A program made the translations under genes and the position numbers. 58,163 nucleotides of DNA from Phycisphaerae bacterium (lineage in GTDB: Bacteria; Planctomycetota; Phycisphaerae; Sedimentisphaerales; Sedimentisphaeraceae): contig JALWYQ010000025.1 in the NCBI GenBank assembly GCA_027078365.1, forward strand, positions 1 to 58,163. The letters run 5' to 3'. The notes beneath the pieces were generated by a model, which was not told the origin of the DNA, ran no database searches, and was given only the letters and a program-made list of their open reading frames with translations. This document shows positions 1 through 6,257 of the stretch, one piece after another. Positions within the stretch are counted from its first letter, which is position 1. Each line of letters opens with the position of its first letter.

Positions 1-197
1 ATATTAGAATTTGAAATCTTTTCTTTTAGCCTAGTTTTTATATAGATTGCGTTTTTTGAATTGATCGGTTCATCTGCACTTGCCTCCTCAAACTCTACAT
101 TAAAATACCCTCTTTGCTTCAGAAGGTTTCTCAAGTTTTTTAAGTCATCTGGATAACTCCAAGAGTGACTAATAAAAATATTGTAAACTTTTGCCAT
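1..197 (-). CDS. TIR-like protein, Thoeris ThsB type (partial, cut by window edge)
   Basis: Reading leftward from the ATG at 197 there is an open frame of 65 codons with no stop before the window edge. The N-terminus runs MAKVYNIFISHSW and later has an IKTRLKEKI segment. That is the pattern of the TIR-like DUF1863/MTH538 family, which includes Thoeris ThsB: a first beta strand ending FISHSW, then helix residues before the second half of the Rossmann-like fold. An AAGGAG ribosome site lies six bases before the ATG, and the preceding gene stops only two bases upstream, so it is the third gene of a tight operon. The catalytic half lies outside the window. In Thoeris, such proteins make a NAD-derived signal on phage infection; that role here is inference. 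Confidence 0.7.
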   Translation of the reverse strand, partial: MAKVYNIFISHSWSYPDDLKNLRNLLKQRGYFNVEFEEASADEPINSKNAIYIKTRLKEKISNSN

Positions 198-199
198 AT

Positions 200-1438
200 C
201 TATCTCCTTACTAATTCTTGAATCTGTTTTTTCGCCTGCTTGAAAGTATCATGTTCCCATTCAATATCTGTTGACTCTAGGAATTTTTCCTCATAAACAG
301 CACCATTCTCATCATCCTTAAGCCCATAATAGCAATTAGATAAAGTAGCATATATCCACTTAATATCTGCTCGATTTACCTCTTCTTCATCCCCTACAAC
401 AGAAAGAAGATCATCTATGATCCGTTGTCTTGTTTTCTTGGCTGCTATCTCATAGTAAGTCTTTTCATCATTATTCTCCTCAATGGATGCCATCATATTT
501 AGACATAATGCATAGTTTTCTCCCGTATAATAATCATTTCTAAGTTTGAATCCTTTTTCATAATATTTTATAGCCCTTCTTAAATACTCTTGGTCACTAT
601 TTAAAGCCCACATTCTTTTATAAATAGCACCTGTAATTCCAAGTGTTTCAGGGTCATTTGTATCACCATCAGGATCAAGAGATTCAATTACTCTCAATGC
701 ATCTGATAAAGCTGATAACTCTGTCGGTTGTTTCGATTTATATATTGAAAGTGCATATTGCTGAATAAAAAAACTTTCTGACGGAACCTTTTCTGTTGCC
801 TTTTCCCAAAACTTCTTAGCTTCTTCAAAGTTGCTTTCAGACATGTATTTTTTTGCCTTTTCAACAATTGCAAAAATGTGTTTTTCTTTATCAGCTAACT
901 CTCCAATTATTCGTTCATACTCTTCTTTAGGTAAAGTTGGCGGGACGACTTTTGCTAAATATTCATACAACGGACTATCTGCTAATGGATTTGTTGTTGT
1001 ACGAGTAATCAACTCAGACAATTCTTGTTGACATCGTTTTGCCTCATCTGCTCCTATATCAACACCTAGATGGGAATACTTGAATATTCTTGTGTGATCC
1101 AGGTCGAATGGGATTTTTCCGTCTTTTTCCTTGAGCACAATAGTCGTATATGGTTTTACCGCATGTCTTATGCCTAATTCATAAATTGCATTTGGATTAT
1201 ATGTAGATATGTCTGCTACTACCAAGTCGGCTTGCATTAGAAGGGCATACATGCTTTTGTCTATTAAGCCTGACTCCTGTATTTCATCCGCTCGTATGCA
1301 TTGGAACCCTGAAGTTTCAACAGCTGGCTGGATAATATTCTTGTATGTTTGATCCAAATCAAGCGTTTTCCCTGTTGAGAAATCAGTTTTTGTACCAAAC
1401 CCCATAATAACAAAACAAATCTTTTTTGTTCCGGGCAT
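200..1438 (-). CDS. Deoxyribosyltransferase-like domain plus TPR (TRAFs-binding/TPR-S type) sensor protein
   Basis: About 412 residues. The first ~130 form a nucleoside 2-deoxyribosyltransferase/DRHyd-like Rossmann domain: FVIMGFG strand, RADEI segment, ADLVVADIS strand and an NPNAIYELGIRHA motif, the glutamate of which is the expected catalytic residue of that fold. The rest is all helical with TPR-like repeats and a DPETLGITGAIYKR signature seen in bacterial proteins annotated TRAFs-binding or TPR-S, a group proposed to act as sensors in conflict systems. I start at 1438 because AAGGAG lies six bases upstream; an earlier in-frame ATG at 1453 would overlap the preceding gene. It sits one base after one TIR gene and two bases before another. 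Sensor or nucleotide-processing partner of the TIR proteins is inference; no direct assay evidence is visible. Confidence 0.75.
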   Translation of the reverse strand: MPGTKKICFVIMGFGTKTDFSTGKTLDLDQTYKNIIQPAVETSGFQCIRADEIQESGLIDKSMYALLMQADLVVADISTYNPNAIYELGIRHAVKPYTTIVLKEKDGKIPFDLDHTRIFKYSHLGVDIGADEAKRCQQELSELITRTTTNPLADSPLYEYLAKVVPPTLPKEEYERIIGELADKEKHIFAIVEKAKKYMSESNFEEAKKFWEKATEKVPSESFFIQQYALSIYKSKQPTELSALSDALRVIESLDPDGDTNDPETLGITGAIYKRMWALNSDQEYLRRAIKYYEKGFKLRNDYYTGENYALCLNMMASIEENNDEKTYYEIAAKKTRQRIIDDLLSVVGDEEEVNRADIKWIYATLSNCYYGLKDDENGAVYEEKFLESTDIEWEHDTFKQAKKQIQELVRR

Positions 1439-1439
1439 A

Positions 1440-1874
1440 TTAATCTCCTTCATCCCATGAGTTCGTCCCCCTAATAGCGTCTACTATGGAATCCGAATTC
1501 CACCTAACTAATGCGAGATCATCATAATCATCATTATGGGCTTTACGCAGTTCTGCTGGAAGTTTTGATTGTGATTCTCCCCATAAATAAACCCCAACAA
1601 TTCTTTTTTCTTTTTTTCTAGCATATTCAATTTCATAATTAACATACTTTCGGGTGTAAGTGCCTGGCCCAATCAACACAACAATTGTTCCAGCCCAGTT
1701 TATTTTTGATCGGATTTTTGTTTTTATATAATCTTCATTTTCTGCTTTACTTTCTTCATCAAGAGAAGAGTTGGAATAATCAAAATATCCTCGATCCTCA
1801 AGCATTTCATTAAGTCGATCATATTCAGATGAGTTCCTGTAATAATAGCTAAAAAATAAATTCTTCGACTTCAT
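1440..1874 (-). CDS. TIR-like protein, Thoeris ThsB type (DUF1863)
   Basis: 144 residues, the usual size of a stand-alone ThsB-like TIR protein. Visible landmarks are an N-terminal FFSYYY strand, an IKTKIRSKI helix, the core strand TIVVLIGPGTYTRKYV, and a YEIEYARKK helix with Glu81 in the position of the TIR catalytic glutamate, followed by the GVYLW strand. In Thoeris systems this family hydrolyses or cyclises NAD to signal ThsA; no ThsA-like SIR2 or SLOG effector is visible, though the operon continues past the left edge. A strong AAGGAGG site precedes the ATG. It is the first gene of the three-gene operon and starts about 20 bases after the attC-like junction, as expected for the first gene of a cassette. 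Confidence 0.8.
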   Translation of the reverse strand: MKSKNLFFSYYYRNSSEYDRLNEMLEDRGYFDYSNSSLDEESKAENEDYIKTKIRSKINWAGTIVVLIGPGTYTRKYVNYEIEYARKKEKRIVGVYLWGESQSKLPAELRKAHNDDYDDLALVRWNSDSIVDAIRGTNSWDEGD

Positions 1875-1892
1875 TTTTAATTTCCTCCTTGC

Positions 1893-1952
1893 TCATAACG
1901 TTACGCATCAGCGGCGCGGCTTATCCGCGTCCGTTGCATGCGATTGTTGTGC
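1893..1952 (-). other. Integron attC recombination site (attC-like, 60 bp)
   Basis: On the reverse strand the segment begins GCACAAC (R''-like, consensus RYYYAAC) and ends GTTATGA (R'-like, consensus GTTRRRY). Between them the arms pair as an imperfect inverted repeat: AATCGCAT against ATGCGTAAC, then CGG against CCG, then a GC-rich tip closing on ATAA. The arms differ by unpaired bases, the extrahelical bases typical of attC. The stop codon of the upstream membrane-protein gene lies inside the site and the next gene begins about 20 bases beyond it, both normal for gene cassettes. A covariance-model search with an attC profile would be decisive. Confidence 0.78.
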
Positions 1953-2669
1953 ATGCCTGGTTGTTTTTGAGTCCTCGCTTTCCTCTAAACTTTTGCGGGA
2001 TCGCTCTCTTATTTTACGCTCGACTATTCTCACGACCCATGTCAAGTATGACATCGCGAGTGCAACCAGAATTGTGAGGACCGTGGGCAAGACTATAGCG
2101 ATGTTCTTCGAGTGGAGATCAAACGATGAGTCCTTGAGAATTCCGAACAGTGCTACACTGACCGTCATGACCGCCGCCATAACTCCGAGCATAGCACTCA
2201 TCATTGAAACCATTCGTTGCCTGTACTGGGCAAGTTCGGGGGTTGCACGTCGAACATCTGCAACAGTCTCCGCATCTGCTTTAGCCATCTCAACATGTGG
2301 TCGGAGTTGCGCGAGTTGATTGCAGAAGTCTGCTTTAGCTGACGCTGCAAGGAAACTTGAATCCATTACCTCTTTTGTGAGGACATCAACGAGCGTGCTT
2401 GTATCGTACAGGTCGTTTGGGTCAACCCCATATTTCGTCGCAGTCGCATTTAGTAGCGATGAAACCACTTCATGTGACGGGATTATGCCTTCGGAAATAC
2501 CTGGTCGCACGGCATACAAGATCTCTTGATTAGCGGTCACAACACGTTGCATATACTCTCGGTTGTCTCTGCGTGAGAATAGATATCGTGTGATAAGGGT
2601 GACGACAAGGCCGGATAGAACACCGCCTCCTATACCGATGACCCAAGGGCTATTCAATACATCCATCAT
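1908..2669 (-). CDS. Three-TM membrane protein in an integron cassette, unknown function
   Basis: 253 residues with no family I recognise. One membrane segment lies near residues 8-28, then a soluble helical stretch of about 110 residues, then a membrane hairpin near residues 152-175 and 186-212, and a charged tail. The two-helix hairpin after an amphipathic helix loosely recalls SLATT-type 2TM effectors of nucleotide-signalling systems, but this is only a resemblance. The codons are visibly more GC-rich than those of neighbours on either side, which points to separate acquisition. The last ~15 residues are encoded inside the attC site, so the tail is probably recombination-derived. A GAAAGAAG ribosome site precedes the ATG. 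Confidence 0.7.
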   Translation of the reverse strand: MMDVLNSPWVIGIGGGVLSGLVVTLITRYLFSRRDNREYMQRVVTANQEILYAVRPGISEGIIPSHEVVSSLLNATATKYGVDPNDLYDTSTLVDVLTKEVMDSSFLAASAKADFCNQLAQLRPHVEMAKADAETVADVRRATPELAQYRQRMVSMMSAMLGVMAAVMTVSVALFGILKDSSFDLHSKNIAIVLPTVLTILVALAMSYLTWVVRIVERKIRERSRKSLEESEDSKTTRHAQQSHATDADKPRR

Positions 2670-2718
2670 TCTTCTTTCCTATGCACAACATTATATTATA
2701 CAACATTACTTTTGCTCA

Positions 2719-2746
2719 AGTATAACACCGCTAGAGAATGTTACAA
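2719..2746 (-). promoter_or_regulatory. Promoter of the cassette membrane-protein gene
   Basis: On the reverse strand TTGTAA (2746-2741) and TATACT (2724-2719) are 16 bases apart and sit about 50 bases before the gene start. GTTATAC at 2726-2720 is also close to the GTTRRRY recombination core, so the cassette boundary or attI could lie here and this could act as a cassette promoter. The assignment is by motif only. Confidence 0.45.
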
Positions 2747-2805
2747 CTTCTTTTCCCATATAAAAATGCTTGATAAACAAATCTTTGCAAGATAATACGA
2801 CATGC

Positions 2806-2990
2806 ATGAATCGCGACAATATCCAACAACCTACCGGTATTCCACGGAAACCAGTAGCCGAGTTTAACTGTAGCCCACGCTGGCCAGATGGTTATTTCGA
2901 GACATTACTTGAAGCTAAAATTCCTTCCAGACAGCATATTCTTTTTGTGTTTTTGTAAAACAAGTTCTTCTAATCCGTTTCGTTTGCAAC
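2806..2990 (+). pseudogene. Decayed N-terminal fragment resembling an integron integrase
   Basis: The frame from ATG 2806 encodes about 50 residues including WPDGYFETLLEAKIPSRQH, then a stop; after it the same frame continues NKFF, stop, SV. This resembles the first helices of integron-type tyrosine recombinases (a leader, then a short ligand helix ending near FV-W-V--FF), with the tryptophan region replaced by stops. No catalytic region follows; the hydrogenase operon end begins at once. Its orientation, divergent from the reverse-strand cassettes, is the orientation of intI relative to its array. The resemblance is from memory of the family and could be chance in 50 codons; a profile search of the translated frame would settle it. 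Confidence 0.4.
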
Positions 2991-3010
2991 TCTCGCGTCT
3001 TTTGCGCTTG

Positions 3011-3039
3011 CCCTGTTAGACTTTCAAATTCTAATAGGG
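3011..3039 (-). terminator. Stem-loop after the hydrogenase operon
   Basis: CCCTGTTAGA and TCTAATAGGG pair at nine of ten positions around a nine-base loop, about 30 bases beyond the hydE stop codon. There is no strong T run, so termination may be weak or factor-assisted. Confidence 0.45.
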
Positions 3040-3045
3040 TTCCTG

Positions 3046-3063
3046 TTGCGTTAAAGCAGTTAA
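3046..3063. repeat. Dispersed 17-18 bp repeat, copy 1 (at hydE end)
   Basis: TTGCGTTAAAGCAGTTAA. The same word occurs reversed at 34070-34087 and, over 17 bases, at 37710-37726. All three abut or closely follow the 3' end of a gene; here it is just downstream of the hydE stop codon. Confidence 0.7.
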
Positions 3064-3067
3064 GGTT

Positions 3068-4117
3068 TTAAAACAAGCTATCGCCGCGGCTGTAATCTAC
3101 GAAGCGGCCTAGTCCTTTTGCCATCATCTCTATACATTTATTACAAAGACCTGGCTTTTCATCTACGCATCTCTTGCCGGGGTAAATCTCGTATGCTTTG
3201 CGGTATGGTGCTGGTGTGTAGTTTGGCATGATTACGTTTGCGCCGGCCTTTAGAGCGTCTATTCTGTTGTCGCCATTTCCTAGCGAACCTGTGGCAGTGG
3301 TTGCGGGTAGGTGTGCTTTTTTCGTTACTATCCTTGTTACCGCTAGCATTTTTAGAGTCATATCAAGTTCGCCCCTTTTATCGCTAGCGAGCTTTGTTTG
3401 TTTGTGTGGGATAAATAGACCGATACCTAGCATATCAAATTTGAAGTCGTTATAAAATAGCACGTCTTTAGCTAGGTGCGCAGCCGTTTGACCTTTTAGG
3501 CCAACGAGGGTGCCGCTACCAACTTGATAGCCTAGCTCTTTTAAATCCCAGAGGCATCTGATGCGATTTTCGTAGCTCATGTTTGGGTGGAATTTTTCGT
3601 AGAGGCTCTTATCACTAGTCTCAATTTTTAGCAAGTATCTATCCGCTCCAGCATCTCGCCAAAGTTTGTAGACATCTCTTGAAAATTCACCGCAGCTTAG
3701 AGTAATCGCAATATCATACTTGCTCTTAATATCTTTAACGACACCAGCAAGCCAATGAACATCAAGAGTTTTTTCTTCGCCGCTCTGCAAGACGAGAGTC
3801 TTTATTTTTGAGGCAATCAAGACTTCCAATGCGCTCATTATCTCCGGCTTGGTTAGTCGAAATCGCTTGAGGGTTGTGTTGTTTTTGTTGAGTCCGCAAT
3901 AGAGACACTCATTATCGCAGTAGCTTGAGAACTCTATAATGCCGCGCATTAAAATGCCGTCTCCAACATAATCTCTTCTAACTTCAGAGGCAAAATCAAA
4001 TAACTGAGCCATCTTAGCCTCATCGTTAAGCGACAAGAGATACTCAAGCTCATTTAGATTAGGAATTTGCGCATCTCGCACATTCTCGAGAATACGTTGG
4101 AGACGGCTATCGTTCAT
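3068..4117 (-). CDS. hydE: [FeFe] hydrogenase H-cluster radical SAM maturase HydE
   Basis: 349 residues, normal for HydE. The radical SAM motif CDNECLYC (Cx3Cx2C) lies near residues 71-78, and a second cluster motif Cx7Cx2C (CVDEKPGLCNKC) is present near the C-terminus, as in HydE proteins that keep the auxiliary cluster. HydE helps build the diiron dithiolate subcluster of hydrogenase together with HydG and HydF. It is the last gene of the rex-hnd/hyd operon, 46 bases after hydC, with a palindromic hairpin in that gap. A GAGAG ribosome site supports the start. It acts in the cytoplasm on a precursor of the H-cluster. HydF is absent from the window. Confidence 0.93.
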   Translation of the reverse strand: MNDSRLQRILENVRDAQIPNLNELEYLLSLNDEAKMAQLFDFASEVRRDYVGDGILMRGIIEFSSYCDNECLYCGLNKNNTTLKRFRLTKPEIMSALEVLIASKIKTLVLQSGEEKTLDVHWLAGVVKDIKSKYDIAITLSCGEFSRDVYKLWRDAGADRYLLKIETSDKSLYEKFHPNMSYENRIRCLWDLKELGYQVGSGTLVGLKGQTAAHLAKDVLFYNDFKFDMLGIGLFIPHKQTKLASDKRGELDMTLKMLAVTRIVTKKAHLPATTATGSLGNGDNRIDALKAGANVIMPNYTPAPYRKAYEIYPGKRCVDEKPGLCNKCIEMMAKGLGRFVDYSRGDSLF

Positions 4118-4137
4118 ATTTCAATCTCTCGGGAACT

Positions 4138-4158
4138 AAAAGGTGTCTGACACCTTTT
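4138..4158. repeat. Near-perfect hairpin between hydC and hydE
   Basis: AAAAGGTGTC, one T, then GACACCTTTT: ten-base perfect arms. On the operon strand it lies between the hydC stop and the hydE ribosome site and could act as a processing or attenuation point. It also resembles a short palindrome frequent between genes in many bacteria. Confidence 0.6.
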
Positions 4159-4163
4159 TTTAA

Positions 4164-4679
4164 TTAGGCTGCGCCTTTTGCTTCTTCGCGGTACTTCTTG
4201 ATAATTGAAATAACCTTATCAGCGGTTAGATCACCATAAATCTCATCGTCAATCATCATCACAGGAGCAAGCCCACAAGCTCCAACACAGCGTGCTTCTC
4301 CAAGAGTAAATATACCATCGTCTGAAGTCTCGCCAATCTCAACGCCTAGTTCTTTCTTTAGTGTCTCAAGAACATCCGCTGCGCCTTTAACGTAACAAGC
4401 CGTACCCATACAGACTGAGACTGTGTGCTTTCCTTGTTTGGTAAGATTGAAAAAATGATAGAATGTTGCTACTCCCCAAATTTGGGCGGTCGGGATATTC
4501 ATATCACAAGACACGTAGTTCATTGTCTCTTCTGAGAGGTAACCAAATAACTCTTGAGCTCTGTGCAATACAGCAATCAAGTATGACTCAAAGTGAGGTT
4601 TATCTCTGAGAGAATCAATGTAGAGTTTTAATTCATCATATCTCGGATCGCCAACTTTATTACAATCATTACAACTCAT
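4164..4679 (-). CDS. hydC: NADH-linked hydrogenase subunit HydC/HndA (NuoE-like [2Fe-2S])
   Basis: 171 residues, a thioredoxin-fold NuoE/HndA protein. The four cluster cysteines are visible as C-x4-C (CMGTAC) and C-x3-C (CVGAC) in the C-terminal half, preceded by the helical N-terminal part ending VATFYHFF. It carries a [2Fe-2S] cluster and passes electrons between the flavoprotein subunit HydB and the rest of the complex. The gene lies unusually between the two maturase genes hydG and hydE rather than next to hydB. AAGGAG before the ATG supports the start. The Cys-rich half ends GACGLAPVMMIDDEIYG, as in functional members. Confidence 0.9.
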   Translation of the reverse strand: MSCNDCNKVGDPRYDELKLYIDSLRDKPHFESYLIAVLHRAQELFGYLSEETMNYVSCDMNIPTAQIWGVATFYHFFNLTKQGKHTVSVCMGTACYVKGAADVLETLKKELGVEIGETSDDGIFTLGEARCVGACGLAPVMMIDDEIYGDLTADKVISIIKKYREEAKGAA

Positions 4680-4741
4680 TTTATCTCCTTATTAAAATAA
4701 CGGGCACTTCTGATAATTTATTTTAAGCTTACCTTTAGTAG

Positions 4742-6232
4742 CTAAAAATAAATGTCCCTTTGGCCTTCAACAGTTTTATTATATTTGTCTATAAAATACT
4801 CGTAGAGTTTTGGAAGTTTTTCTTTTACTTCCTCAATCTCCTTTTTGATAATCCTCTCACCGGCGAGCTTAGTCTCTTCTGAAGCAAAATCGTCAAGCCA
4901 TTCTCTAAATGTTATAATCGCGTTAATCTTGCAGAATTGACCCTCATGACCACTCTTTAGCATATCCATTATACAAGCCCCCGTCCTTCCGCAACGGTAA
5001 CCGCTCGTACAAAACGAAGTGATGAATCCCATTTCCGCAAACTCTCTGATAACTTCATCGAGGCTTCTAGTATCGCCAAGAATAAATTGCTGACGTTTAC
5101 CGACCTGTTTATCTTTTAGCTCGCTGTATCCACCAATTCCTATCTGGGTTGAGGCATCGGTCTGGGTAAATCCAAGCTTAACAAACTTGCGCCTAATCTC
5201 CGCATTCTCACGAGCCGTTATAATCATACCGGTATGCGGAACGGAGAGCCTAATAACTGTAACTATTCTCTCAAAATCAGCATCGTTCACAAGATACTTT
5301 GAGCTATCAGTAAACGGCGTATTATCAGCATGTTCGAGCCTTGGGAATGAAATCGTATGCGGACCAACCCCAAACTTAGCCTCAAGTTCCCTTGAGTGAT
5401 AAAGCAGGCTCATAAGCTCAAACTTCCAGTCGTATAGCCCGAAGAGCGCACCAAGACCAACATCATCTACCCCAGCTTCCATAGCTCTGTGCATTGCGTA
5501 TAAACGCCAACGATAGTTACCCTTTAGCGTATTGACTGGATGCACTTTGGCGTAGGTTTGTTTGTGGTAGGTTTCCTGAAAAACCTGAAACGTACCAATA
5601 CCAACCTCTTTGAGCTCTTTGAGTTCTTCTATCGCAAGTGGCGCCATATTAACATTAACCCTGCGAATTTGAGCGTAGCCGCTGCGCGTTTTGGCTTTAA
5701 CGTCGTAGATATTCTTAATCGTCTCGGCTACATAATCCACCCCGCTCTTTGGATGCTCGCCATAAACAACAATCAAACGCTTATGCCCAATATCACCGGC
5801 GAGCACTTCTGTTTCGCGTCTAACTTCGTCGATACTCAAACGCCTACGAGTTGAGCAGCTGTTATCTGTTCTAAATCCACAGTAGAGACAATTATTAACA
5901 CAGTAATTACTCAGATACAGCGGCGCAAACGTAACAATACGATTGTCGTAAACCTTCTTTTTAACCTCAAATGCTGTCTCTTGCATCTGCGCAATCAACT
6001 GAGGGTCTTTAACACGCATAAGCGCAGCCGTTTCTTCAGGCAAGAGAGTTTCGATTGAGAGAGATTTATCTAAAATATCACGCACAAACTGCGCATCTGG
6101 TTGTTCTTGATTAGAGATAAGATTCTCAATCTCATCTTCACGGATAAAGTCTTCGCCGTTGTCAAGATACTTGTCAATCTGATCTTGCTTGATTCTATTT
6201 TCAATCCAGCTTTTGTTATCTTGTGTTTGCAT
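4742..6232 (-). CDS. hydG: [FeFe] hydrogenase H-cluster radical SAM maturase HydG
   Basis: About 496 residues from the ATG at 6232. An in-frame start at 6349 would overlap hydA by 92 bases and add residues not typical of the family. HydG is a tyrosine lyase that makes CO and cyanide for the H-cluster. The radical SAM motif CVNNCLYC is intact. The C-terminal region, normally CTAC followed 22 residues later by a third Cys, reads CTSGYRCGRTGAC then a Cys in EGQFC: the second ligand is Gly, and new cysteines occur four residues on and later. It lies 25 bases after hydA and 62 before hydC. Whether the auxiliary dangler-iron cluster is rewired cannot be told from sequence alone. Confidence 0.92.
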   Translation of the reverse strand: MQTQDNKSWIENRIKQDQIDKYLDNGEDFIREDEIENLISNQEQPDAQFVRDILDKSLSIETLLPEETAALMRVKDPQLIAQMQETAFEVKKKVYDNRIVTFAPLYLSNYCVNNCLYCGFRTDNSCSTRRRLSIDEVRRETEVLAGDIGHKRLIVVYGEHPKSGVDYVAETIKNIYDVKAKTRSGYAQIRRVNVNMAPLAIEELKELKEVGIGTFQVFQETYHKQTYAKVHPVNTLKGNYRWRLYAMHRAMEAGVDDVGLGALFGLYDWKFELMSLLYHSRELEAKFGVGPHTISFPRLEHADNTPFTDSSKYLVNDADFERIVTVIRLSVPHTGMIITARENAEIRRKFVKLGFTQTDASTQIGIGGYSELKDKQVGKRQQFILGDTRSLDEVIREFAEMGFITSFCTSGYRCGRTGACIMDMLKSGHEGQFCKINAIITFREWLDDFASEETKLAGERIIKKEIEEVKEKLPKLYEYFIDKYNKTVEGQRDIYF

Positions 6233-6257
6233 AAGCAAGCATTTCTCTAGAGTAACT

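Noticed and set aside
3011-3039. attC or attI core suggested by GTTAGAC
   Set aside because: The matching R'' half and the second stem are missing; the pairing is better explained as a stem-loop after hydE.
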